Assembly: GCA_021817355.1 (NCBI GenBank)
Contig: JAKAVI010000256.1
Span: 1-15,142 of the forward strand
Direction: 5' to 3'
From: Pseudomonadota bacterium
GTDB lineage: Bacteria > Pseudomonadota > Alphaproteobacteria > Micropepsales > Micropepsaceae
Length of the DNA stretch: 15,142 nucleotides
The notes beneath the pieces were generated by a model. That model worked only from the letters and a program-made list of their open reading frames with translations. It did no database searches and was not told where the DNA came from. Both the position numbers and the translations under genes were made by a program. Of the stretch, positions 6,692 to 13,673 are shown piece after piece (the stretch's first letter is position 1; every line of letters begins with the position of its first letter).

Positions 6692-8011
6692 ATGGGGGAG
6701 GCGATGGAGCTTGTCGCTGGTCGTTGGAGTAACTGGTCGGGCGGAGTTCGCTGTAAACCCCGTCAGGTTATGGCGCCACGCGAGGAGGTGGAGCTGGCCG
6801 CGGCCGTTCGAACGGCCAGGGGGTGCGTGAGGGTGCCAGGAACAGGCCACTCCTTCACGCCCATTTGTGCCAGCGATGATACGCTTTTGGACCTTTCGGG
6901 GTTTTGCGGTCTTGCCAATATCAATCATGAAGCCCCGAGCGCAACCTTTCGCGCAGCGACCCCACTGTGGGCGGTGGGGCCCGCGCTTCACGCCCAGGGC
7001 TACGCGCTGGCCAATATGGGCGACATCGATCGGCAGACCGTGGCAGGTGTCGTCGCGACCGGTACACATGGCACCGGACGTTGCCTGGGAAGCCTTTCGG
7101 CCCAGGTGGGCGGTTTTCGGCTGATCTGCGCCGATGGGGAAGTGCTGAACTGTTCCGCGGCCGAAAATCCAGAAATTTTCGACCTAGGACGGGTATCGAT
7201 CGGAACCTTCGGCGTCATGAGCGAGGTCACGCTCAAGGTTCTGCCGTCCTATAAGCTTGTTGAGCACAACTTCGTGCTGCCGGTCGACGAGCTCTTCGAA
7301 CGTCTGGAAAGCCTCATCGCCGAAAATCGCAATTTCGAATTTTTTTGGTTTCCCTACGCCAACACGGCGGTATGCAAGTCTCTCAATCTCAGCACCGCCG
7401 ACGCGCCTGGGCCCCGCACGGCCGAGCAGATGTATGCCCGAGGTGAAGTGAGAGGATCGTTTGATGTGCGTACCTTCACCACCATCAATGAAGTTCTACC
7501 CTTCGCTCCGTTCTTGCTCGAAAGCGCGCACCGGCTCTGTTCCCGACTGTTGCCTGGTCCAGACAAGGTGCGCTGGAGTTATGAGATATTTCCCAGTCCG
7601 CGCACGGTACGCTTCAATGAGATGGAATATGCCGTGGCGCTCGAAAATGGACCCGCCTGCCTCAAGGAGATTGTTGACCGGATCCGCGCCAGGCGCATCA
7701 ATACCGGGTTTCCTATTGAATACCGCACCGTCAGAGCTGATGATATTGCCCTCAGTCCGTTTTACGGACGTGACAGCGCAACTATCGCTGTCCACCAGTA
7801 TGGAAAGATCGATACCGAGGCGCTGTTTGCCGCCAGTGAGGAGATATTCCGTCATTTCGGCGGTCGCCCTCATTGGGGCAAACGCCATAGCCGGACTGCT
7901 GCGGAATTGGCGGAGATTTATCCCGAATATAACCGCTTCGTGCGCATGCGTGAAAAGCTTGACCCCAACGGCCGCTTTCTCAATGCGTATTTGCGGGGGC
8001 TCTTTGCCTAG
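6692..8011 (+). CDS. FAD-dependent sugar 1,4-lactone oxidase (arabinono/gulonolactone oxidase family)
   Basis: This 439-residue flavoprotein has the two-domain layout of the aldonolactone oxidase family. An N-terminal PCMH-type FAD domain carries VPGTGHSF at 48-55, where His53 is in the position used for covalent FAD attachment in some relatives. It also carries the pyrophosphate-binding VATGTHGTG at 121-129. A C-terminal ALO domain ends with HWGK at 394-397 and DPNGRFLNAYLRGLF. Relatives oxidise L-gulono-, L-galactono- or D-arabinono-1,4-lactone at the last step of ascorbate-type synthesis, or polyols; which applies here cannot be read from sequence. The length matches bacterial members of about 430 residues. 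Neither start is ideal: ATG 6692 lacks a ribosome site, and ATG 6704 has GGAGG only 2 nt away. It stands alone, with no sugar-pathway neighbours. Confidence 0.88.
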   Translation: MGEAMELVAGRWSNWSGGVRCKPRQVMAPREEVELAAAVRTARGCVRVPGTGHSFTPICASDDTLLDLSGFCGLANINHEAPSATFRAATPLWAVGPALHAQGYALANMGDIDRQTVAGVVATGTHGTGRCLGSLSAQVGGFRLICADGEVLNCSAAENPEIFDLGRVSIGTFGVMSEVTLKVLPSYKLVEHNFVLPVDELFERLESLIAENRNFEFFWFPYANTAVCKSLNLSTADAPGPRTAEQMYARGEVRGSFDVRTFTTINEVLPFAPFLLESAHRLCSRLLPGPDKVRWSYEIFPSPRTVRFNEMEYAVALENGPACLKEIVDRIRARRINTGFPIEYRTVRADDIALSPFYGRDSATIAVHQYGKIDTEALFAASEEIFRHFGGRPHWGKRHSRTAAELAEIYPEYNRFVRMREKLDPNGRFLNAYLRGLFA

Positions 8012-8099
8012 GACGCAGAAGCGTGACGACCGGCTCGCGTACAGGCGCCCGCAGATGTCTTGCTTCAAGCGCCGCCGCGCACGGCAGGTGCGGCAATGG

Positions 8100-8474
8100 T
8101 TAGCGTTCTTCACCTGCCGCTTGGGCTGTGACATCATCCAGGCGGCGATAAAAGCAGCTCCGCGCGCCGGTATGGCAGGCCGGGCCTTTCTGCCTGACCC
8201 GGAAAAGCAGGGTATCGCCGTCACAGTCGATGCGCGCTTCCACCAGTTCCTGGGTATGCCCGGTGGTCTCACCCTTGCGCCACCTTTGGTTGCGTGAACG
8301 AGACCAGTAGATGAGATGACCAGTGCGCAGGGTTTCGGCGAGCGTGTGAGCATTCATCCATGCCAGCATCAGCACTTCTCCGCTTTCCGCGTCCTGAGCG
8401 ATCGCCGGGACGAGGCCATCGCTATTAAAGCTGACAGCGGCGAGGAACGCGCTGTTTGATAAGGTTTCGCTCAT
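8100..8474 (-). CDS. hisI: Phosphoribosyl-AMP cyclohydrolase
   Basis: This 124-residue enzyme opens the purine ring of phosphoribosyl-AMP in histidine biosynthesis, in the cytoplasm. The metal sites are complete: DCDGD at 83-87 (Mg-binding Asp83, Asp85, Asp87) and Zn ligands Cys84, Cys100 (ACHTG) and Cys107 (SCFYR). Other family motifs are MLAWMN at 36-41 and [17 protein letters not shown] at 57-73. It is the monofunctional form, without a fused HisE domain. The ATG at 8474 overlaps the metC stop as ATGA and has no good ribosome site of its own, so translation is probably coupled to metC. The other his genes are absent, so it is an orphan in a sulfur amino acid context. Confidence 0.96.
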   Translation of the reverse strand: MSETLSNSAFLAAVSFNSDGLVPAIAQDAESGEVLMLAWMNAHTLAETLRTGHLIYWSRSRNQRWRKGETTGHTQELVEARIDCDGDTLLFRVRQKGPACHTGARSCFYRRLDDVTAQAAGEER

Positions 8475-9625
8475 AGCTGGCGCGCCATTCGTTCAAATCC
8501 CTGACCAAGATCGGCAATCAGATCATCGCTGTCCTCAAGTCCGGCATGCACGCGCACCACTGTGGCGTCAGCCGGCCAGGGGCTGGCGGTACGCACAATG
8601 TGGGCCGGCGTGATGAGACTTTCGAAGCCGCCCCAGGACCAGCCCATGCCGAACAGCTTCAACCCGTCCATGAACGCGGCACGAGCGGCGCGGGGCAGGG
8701 GCTTGAGTTCGATGGCAAAGAGCCCACAGGCTCCTTTGAAATCGCGTTTCCAGATGGCATGTCCCGGATCGCTCTCGAGTGCAGGATGCAGGACCCGGAT
8801 CACTTCAGGTCGCTCGGCAAACCAGCGGGCGAGCTTTAGTCCGGTCTGCTCATGAACCGGTAGCCGCCGTGCCAGGGTACGCAGGCCCCTCAATGCCAGA
8901 AAAAGGTCATCTGCGGAGGCAAACTGTCCAAGATCGCCGTGGGTGTGGGTCAGACGCTCGGCATGGCTCGCATTGGCGCAGACATATCCCATCATGAGGT
9001 CGGAATGCCCACCGATATATTTGGTCACCGATTGAATCGATAGATCGACGCCGTGATCCAATGGTTGGAAATAAAGCGGCGTCGCCCAGGTGTTGTCCAT
9101 CAGTACGGAGACGTCGCGGCGATGGGCGGCCGCGGCAATGGCAGGAATGTCCTGCATTTCAAAGGTGAGCGATCCTGGCGATTCACAAAAGACCGCGCGC
9201 GTATTGCTGCAGAAAAGAGCGTCGATGCCGCTACCGATACGCGGATCGAAATAACTGGTCTTGACACCGTAGCGCGCCATGACACGATCGCAAAAATTGC
9301 GGGTGGGAAAATAGGCACTGTCGCTGACAAGCAGGTGGTCCCCAGCCCGACAGACCGCAAGAATGGCGGTGGTGATGGCAGCAAGACCGGATGGCGTTAC
9401 AACGGTTGCGACGCCGTGCTCGAGGGCGTTGATCGCGGTAGTGAAACTTTCCGAGGTCGGGGTGCCGCGTCGACCGTAAACATATTGTGCGGTGCTCCCT
9501 TCGAGGGTTTCAAGGTCCGGCATGAGAAAGGTCGAGACGCGATAGACCGGCGTCGATACCGCACCGTGATAACGCGCAGGCTCGCGCCCTAGATGAGCGG
9601 TAAGGGTATTGGGCTTTTCGGTCAT
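8471..9625 (-). CDS. metC: Cystathionine beta-lyase (PLP-dependent, Cys/Met metabolism family)
   Basis: The 384-residue protein is a fold-type I PLP enzyme of the Cys/Met family. As a beta-lyase it would cleave cystathionine to homocysteine, pyruvate and ammonia, the penultimate part of methionine synthesis. Visible features are YGRRGTPT at 50-57 (phosphate-binding Tyr50 and Arg52), TPSGLAAI at 77-84, PLP-ring Asp177 (LMDNTWATP), the Schiff-base Lys202 ([12 protein letters not shown]), and a C-terminal WSWGGFESL typical of proteobacterial MetC rather than gamma-synthases. GGAG 7 nt before the ATG is a good ribosome site. The start overlaps the transporter stop (ATGA, 9622-9625) and the stop overlaps the hisI start. 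Beta-lyase over gamma-lyase or cysteine desulfhydrase is a family-level judgement. Confidence 0.92.
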   Translation of the reverse strand: MTEKPNTLTAHLGREPARYHGAVSTPVYRVSTFLMPDLETLEGSTAQYVYGRRGTPTSESFTTAINALEHGVATVVTPSGLAAITTAILAVCRAGDHLLVSDSAYFPTRNFCDRVMARYGVKTSYFDPRIGSGIDALFCSNTRAVFCESPGSLTFEMQDIPAIAAAAHRRDVSVLMDNTWATPLYFQPLDHGVDLSIQSVTKYIGGHSDLMMGYVCANASHAERLTHTHGDLGQFASADDLFLALRGLRTLARRLPVHEQTGLKLARWFAERPEVIRVLHPALESDPGHAIWKRDFKGACGLFAIELKPLPRAARAAFMDGLKLFGMGWSWGGFESLITPAHIVRTASPWPADATVVRVHAGLEDSDDLIADLGQGFERMARQL

Positions 9626-11121
9626 AGCTCCACTCCAACGCCGACTTCCGTTGCGAGATCAGGTCCGGGGGTAAGGGGATTACTCATGCGTTCGCTCAGG
9701 ATAGGCCGTAGCGGCCGGTCGAATGACCAGATGATCAATGCGCTGACAAACGCGATGGCGGCGGTGATGAGAAAAAATTCGGCTTTAGGGGTGTGGTCCC
9801 ATAGCGTCGCCAGTATGCCGCCGAGGGTACTGCCAAGGAATGTCGCAATGAACCAGAACCCCATCATCATGGACATCACCTGAACTGGTGCCGCGCGGGC
9901 CACAAGTGCAAGTCCGACCGGCGACAGGTAAAGTTCACCGAAGGTATAGATCGTGAAGAAGGGCAACAACCATATCCAACTGGCATGGCCATGTGGACCG
10001 GTCACAAAGGCAATCCCGGCCATCAGACAGAAGGAAGCACCGAGTAGGGCGCAGCCCAGCGCCATCTTGATCGGCGTAGAGGGTTCACGGCCGCGACGGG
10101 CCTGTCTGCCCCAAAGCCAGACGAGAAACGGCGTAAAGGCAAAAATCATGGCCGGGTCGATGGACTGCGCCCAAGGCGCAGGAATGACGAAGTTCACGAC
10201 CCCGGGGATGAAGATCCGATCGGTATAATCACGGGCCCACAACGCGATTGTAATGTATTGCTGTTCGTAGCTCATCCAGAAGCCGGTAACCGGAACAAAG
10301 AGTACGACCAGCGCGAAAATGGCCTTCCAGTCCTGCCGGCTGAGCGGCTGTGCCTTGACTTTTGTGCCGGCGCGACGGGCACTGGTCACACGGTCTGGAG
10401 GGAGATTGCGCAACGACAACACGTAAATGAGAACGCCGATTGAAACACCGATGCCGGCAGCAAAGAAGCCGAAGTGCCAGCCTGCGCTCTGTCCGAAGGC
10501 TGTGCAGAGGCCATGGCTCCAGGACCAGTGGTCGGTACACATGCGCGCGCCCAGGGTGCCGCAGATATAGGGTGCCAGGAAGGCACCGAGATTGATCCCA
10601 ACATAAAAGATCGAGTAGGCACGATCGATGCGGTTATCACCCGGAGCATAAAGATTGCCAACCTGGGTAGAAATATTGGGCTTGAAGGCGCCATTGCCAA
10701 TGATCAGCGCCAGAAGACCAAAAAAGAACAGCGAGTTTTGGGTGAGCATGAATTCGCCGGCGATCATCATCAGCCCGCCGACGACGACCGTATAGCGTTG
10801 CCCAGTCAGGCGATCAGCAAGCAGTCCGCCGAAAAACGGAGTGAGATAGACAAGCCCGGTATAAAGACCGGTAATGTTGGTGGCGAATTCCGTAGGTGAG
10901 AGCGGACCCAAAAGCCATTGGAAGGCGCCGCGCACGAGTGAAATTCCTATGACATGCGGCATCGCCTCCGGCGTAAGCAATTGCTGGGTCAGATAAAATA
11001 TCAGGATCGATGTCATGCCATAATAGGAAAAGCGTTCCGCCATTTCTGTTGAAAACAGGCTAGTCAGTCCGATCGGATGACCGAACAAATCACGTTGAGG
11101 TTTGGCTTCTGTTTGAGCCAT
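9622..11121 (-). CDS. POT/PTR2 family proton-dependent oligopeptide transporter
   Basis: This 499-residue inner-membrane protein has about 14 hydrophobic segments and belongs to the POT (PTR2) family of proton-coupled di-/tripeptide symporters. Diagnostic motifs are E26-MA-E29-RF-SYYG (ExxERFxYYG, helix 1), DRLTGQRYT at 103-111, GNGAFKPNISTQVG at 142-155, FYVGINLGAF at 172-181, and Glu286 in YEQQ of helix 7, all expected for proton coupling and peptide binding. The chosen ATG (11121) is preceded by GAGGG 7 nt upstream; the ATG at 11172 would add 17 residues and run through a palindrome. The next genes are metC and hisI, each joined by an ATGA overlap, linking peptide uptake with amino acid metabolism. 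Peptide specificity is not readable. Confidence 0.95.
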   Translation of the reverse strand: MAQTEAKPQRDLFGHPIGLTSLFSTEMAERFSYYGMTSILIFYLTQQLLTPEAMPHVIGISLVRGAFQWLLGPLSPTEFATNITGLYTGLVYLTPFFGGLLADRLTGQRYTVVVGGLMMIAGEFMLTQNSLFFFGLLALIIGNGAFKPNISTQVGNLYAPGDNRIDRAYSIFYVGINLGAFLAPYICGTLGARMCTDHWSWSHGLCTAFGQSAGWHFGFFAAGIGVSIGVLIYVLSLRNLPPDRVTSARRAGTKVKAQPLSRQDWKAIFALVVLFVPVTGFWMSYEQQYITIALWARDYTDRIFIPGVVNFVIPAPWAQSIDPAMIFAFTPFLVWLWGRQARRGREPSTPIKMALGCALLGASFCLMAGIAFVTGPHGHASWIWLLPFFTIYTFGELYLSPVGLALVARAAPVQVMSMMMGFWFIATFLGSTLGGILATLWDHTPKAEFFLITAAIAFVSALIIWSFDRPLRPILSERMSNPLTPGPDLATEVGVGVEL

Positions 11122-11152
11122 TCGCGATCCCTCTCTAAACGTATCGGCAGTG

Positions 11153-11168
11153 GGAGTTTGCACACTCC
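11153..11168. promoter_or_regulatory. 16-bp operator-like palindrome upstream of the peptide transporter
   Basis: GGAGTTTGCACACTCC is a palindrome matching at 7 of 8 symmetric pairs (only the sixth pair fails). It lies in the 89-bp gap between the GNAT stop and the transporter ATG, ending 31 bp before that ATG. A CACGTG hexamer follows at 11170-11175. Its size and position fit a dimeric repressor or activator site acting on POT-metC-hisI. No clear -35/-10 pair was found nearby, and no regulator gene is in the window. Confidence 0.4.
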
Positions 11169-11210
11169 GCACGTGGAAAAAACCAAATTGACGGCGTTGT
11201 GGGCGACGGC

Positions 11211-11741
11211 CTAGGGGATGATGATGTAGCGCTCTTCGCGGGCATAGGGAATGAAGCCGGCACGCTGGTAGAGCGGAAGGGCGCGTGGATGATCCAGAGT
11301 GCAGGTATTGACCTTGAGTTTGTTGATCGGACGGTCCCAGGCCATAAGCACCGACTGAAACAGAAAATAATGCCCCAAACCGCGACCGATATAGTCCGGA
11401 ACGAGGCCAAAGTACGCAAGTTGGCCGGTGGGCATCTGGCGAAAATCGAATTCCGCCATTCCGGCGGGACAGCCATCGACATAGAGCACGTAGAGATAGA
11501 GATCGTCGTCCTGGAGCAACGCGCCGAGCTCACCGTCGGACAGTTTTTTGCGGTCAACCCAATAATGTGAGCGGCCAATGATATCGTAAAGATAGCGATA
11601 GAAATGAAAGGGAGGCGCCACTGCCTTTAAAATCGCGATCTTTCCTCCTGGGAGTGGCGGCAGCACGAGGTCGGGCCGCGTCTTCATGTCGAGAAATGTG
11701 ACTATGGTTGGAAGACGCTTGGCGCTGGTGCGGTCCCTCAT
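11211..11741 (-). CDS. GNAT family N-acetyltransferase
   Basis: The 176-residue protein has the acetyl-CoA-binding motif A of GNAT enzymes in YFGLVPDYIGRGLGHYF at 110-126 (RGLG as the R/Q-x-x-G-x-G/A element). It also has LYQRAGFIPY at 157-166, the usual C-terminal aromatic/Gly strand, and YVDGCPAGMAEFDF as the preceding beta hairpin. It transfers acetyl from acetyl-CoA to an amine; the substrate is unknown. I chose the ATG at 11741 because it overlaps the sulfurtransferase stop as ATGA and has AGGA eight nt upstream; an upstream ATG at 11786 would add 15 residues inside the neighbour. Its coupling to cysteine-metabolising genes suggests an amino acid, a cysteine conjugate or a small thiol as acceptor, which is inference only. 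Confidence 0.85.
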   Translation of the reverse strand: MRDRTSAKRLPTIVTFLDMKTRPDLVLPPLPGGKIAILKAVAPPFHFYRYLYDIIGRSHYWVDRKKLSDGELGALLQDDDLYLYVLYVDGCPAGMAEFDFRQMPTGQLAYFGLVPDYIGRGLGHYFLFQSVLMAWDRPINKLKVNTCTLDHPRALPLYQRAGFIPYAREERYIIIP

Positions 11742-12592
11742 TGTGATCGTCCTGTCTGGATTGGCGCCTCGAAGCGTGCTCCCCATTCTGCCCAGGAGCC
11801 ATCATACAGGGCCGCCTGCTGTGCTCCGGCGACGTCCAGGGCCAATAGCAGGATCGCTGCGGTTATACCTGAACCACAACTCGTGATCACAGGGCGCGAC
11901 AGCTCAAGATGTTTGGTAGCAAAGAGAGTGCGTAACTCGTCCGCTGACTTAAGCGTACCGTCGCTGTTCACCAGTTCAACGTAATGGATGTTGTAACTTT
12001 TGGGAATGTGCCCGGGACGAACGCCGGGGCGCGGCTCGGCTTCTTCACCGGCAAAACGGGACGGGCTTCGCGCATCGGCGATTTGCGCACTGCCTGTGGC
12101 TTGGGCAGCAAGAACCTGCGCAAAATCGCGGATCAGGCTGTTGTCGGGGCGCGGCGTAAAGTGTCGGTAGTGCGGCGCTGGCAGCAGGTCATCGATCGGC
12201 CGGCCCTCCCGCTTCCATTTGGGCAAGCCACCGTCGAGGACAACAACGTCTCGATGACCCATGGCCCGCAGCATCCACCAGGCCCGCGGGCTCGCGTAAA
12301 TCCCGGCGCCATCATAGACGACGATGAGATTGCCGTCGCCCAAACCCAGTTTGCGCATCTGGCTGGCAAACTTGGTCGGGGGCGCGAGCATATGCGGCAA
12401 GGCTTGTGTCTCGTCACTGATCGCATCGATATCGAAAAACACCGCACCTGGAATATGAGCACCGGCGTATTCGGAGCGGGCATCACGGCGGGCCTGGGGC
12501 AGATACCAGGACGCATCAGCAACACGTACATCCGGGGCTTCGAGATGCTCGGCCAACCAGGCTGTGGAAACCAGGGGAAAAACGACACTCAT
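11738..12592 (-). CDS. sseA: 3-mercaptopyruvate sulfurtransferase (tandem rhodanese)
   Basis: This 284-residue protein has two rhodanese domains (about 5-130 and 150-280). The active-site loop is CGSGITA at 239-245, with Cys239 as the persulfide-forming residue. CGSG[VI]TA is the mercaptopyruvate sulfurtransferase signature, whereas thiosulfate sulfurtransferases have CRxGx[RT]. It moves sulfur from 3-mercaptopyruvate, the transamination product of cysteine, to thiols or cyanide. The N-terminal AGAHIPGA and C-terminal GHIPKSYN rhodanese motifs are present. The ATG at 12592 overlaps the cysteine synthase stop as ATGA, and its own stop overlaps the acetyltransferase start, so the three genes are a coupled set. 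The aminotransferase needed to make mercaptopyruvate is not in the window. Confidence 0.93.
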   Translation of the reverse strand: MSVVFPLVSTAWLAEHLEAPDVRVADASWYLPQARRDARSEYAGAHIPGAVFFDIDAISDETQALPHMLAPPTKFASQMRKLGLGDGNLIVVYDGAGIYASPRAWWMLRAMGHRDVVVLDGGLPKWKREGRPIDDLLPAPHYRHFTPRPDNSLIRDFAQVLAAQATGSAQIADARSPSRFAGEEAEPRPGVRPGHIPKSYNIHYVELVNSDGTLKSADELRTLFATKHLELSRPVITSCGSGITAAILLLALDVAGAQQAALYDGSWAEWGARFEAPIQTGRSQ

Positions 12593-13623
12593 GCGAACGG
12601 CACTTCCATGTCGCGCGGCTCGCCGTCAAGCCAGGGTGGCAGGGGAAGACCTTTTTGACGCAGGAAGGTGGGATTGAAGAGCCTGCTTTGGTAACGCGAT
12701 CCAGTATCGCAAAGTATCGTGACGATGCTGTGGCCGGGCCCCATCTGCTTTGCCAGCCGAATGGCACCGGCCACGTTTATGCCGCTCGAGCCCCCTAGGC
12801 ACAGCCCGTCCCTCTGCAGAAGATCGTAGAGGATGGGCAGCATCTCCTCATCCGCAATCTCGTAGGCGTCGTCGATCGGAGCGCCATCGAGATTTGCCGT
12901 TACCCGGTTCTGGCCGATGCCTTCGGTGATGGAGCTGCCATGAGCATCCAGTTGCCCAGTTTTGATCCACGAATAAATGGCCGCGCCGAGCGGATCGGCT
13001 GCTACCACCTGAATGTTGGGATCCCGCTCCTTGAGCGCGATCCCGGTGCCGGCCAGCGTGCCACCCGTGCCTACGGCTGCGACAAAGCCATCGATGCGAC
13101 CTTTGAGTTGTGCGTAGATCTCAGGTCCTGTACCCTGAATATGGGCGGCGCGGTTGGCGACATTGTCGAACTGATTGGCCCAGATGGCTCCATTGGCCTC
13201 GCTTTGGGTCAGGCGGGCGGCGAGGCGTCCGGACAGTTTCACGTAGTTGTCCGGATCACGATAGGGTTTTGCCGGAACCTCGATGAGGTGCGCCCCCATC
13301 AGGCGCAAGGCATCCTTTTTCTCCTGGCTCTGGGTCTGCGGGATGACGATGACGGTGCGAAAGCCCATGGCATTACCGACCACCGCAAGTCCGATGCCCG
13401 TATTGCCGGCGGTGCCTTCGACGATCGTACCGCCAGGGCGCAGCGCGCCTGTGGCGATGGCATCGCGGACGATGTAAAGGGCCGCCCGGTCCTTGACCGA
13501 GCCACCGGGGTTCATAAACTCGGCTTTGCCATAGATATCGCAGCCGGTCAGAGCGCTCGCATATCGCAGGCGGATGAGCGGGGTATGGCCTATTGCATCG
13601 AGAGTGTCGTTACGGATGTCCAT
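12589..13623 (-). CDS. cysK: Cysteine synthase A family PLP enzyme
   Basis: This 344-residue fold-type II PLP enzyme belongs to the cysteine synthase / cystathionine beta-synthase family. The likely reaction is O-acetylserine plus sulfide to cysteine. Seen are the Schiff-base Lys44 (GGSVKDRAA), substrate loop EGTAGNTGIGLA at 69-80, phosphate-binding GTGGT at 185-189, SITEGIGQNR at 231-240, and the PLP-ring Ser in GGSSGIN at 277-283. The loop reads TAGNTG where classical short CysK has TSGNTG, and the protein is longer with a C-terminal RLFNPTFLRQKGLP segment. Both mark the longer cysteine synthase A subgroup, so a different sulfur acceptor such as O-phosphoserine is possible. No ribosome site precedes the ATG at 13623, and an in-frame TAA 9 nt upstream rules out an earlier start. 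It is followed by sseA with a 4-bp overlap. Confidence 0.92.
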   Translation of the reverse strand: MDIRNDTLDAIGHTPLIRLRYASALTGCDIYGKAEFMNPGGSVKDRAALYIVRDAIATGALRPGGTIVEGTAGNTGIGLAVVGNAMGFRTVIVIPQTQSQEKKDALRLMGAHLIEVPAKPYRDPDNYVKLSGRLAARLTQSEANGAIWANQFDNVANRAAHIQGTGPEIYAQLKGRIDGFVAAVGTGGTLAGTGIALKERDPNIQVVAADPLGAAIYSWIKTGQLDAHGSSITEGIGQNRVTANLDGAPIDDAYEIADEEMLPILYDLLQRDGLCLGGSSGINVAGAIRLAKQMGPGHSIVTILCDTGSRYQSRLFNPTFLRQKGLPLPPWLDGEPRDMEVPFA

Positions 13624-13673
13624 GGGGCGTTAACCAGGCTAGATCCCGACCCTAAGCCTCGGCTAGCTCACCA

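Noticed and set aside
8012..8099. Possible bidirectional terminator between the lactone oxidase and hisI
   Set aside because: Only short or bulged stems are present (ACGC/GCGT at 8013-8024; GCAC/GTGC near 8078-8091) and neither strand has a T run after them.
7496..8353. Minus-strand open frame of 285 codons across the lactone oxidase end and hisI
   Set aside because: It is out of frame with hisI on the same strand and antisense to the oxidase. The translation shows no motif, while both overlapping genes are well supported.
11122..11210. A SAM or cysteine-related riboswitch before the transporter
   Set aside because: The gap is only 89 bp and shows a simple palindrome, not the multi-helix core or pseudoknot layout of known SAM riboswitches.
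13624..13673. Promoter or terminator between photolyase and cysteine synthase
   Set aside because: Only a repeated CTAGCC and a 4-bp AGCC/GGCT element with a 2-nt loop are seen; no -35/-10 pair and no T tract.
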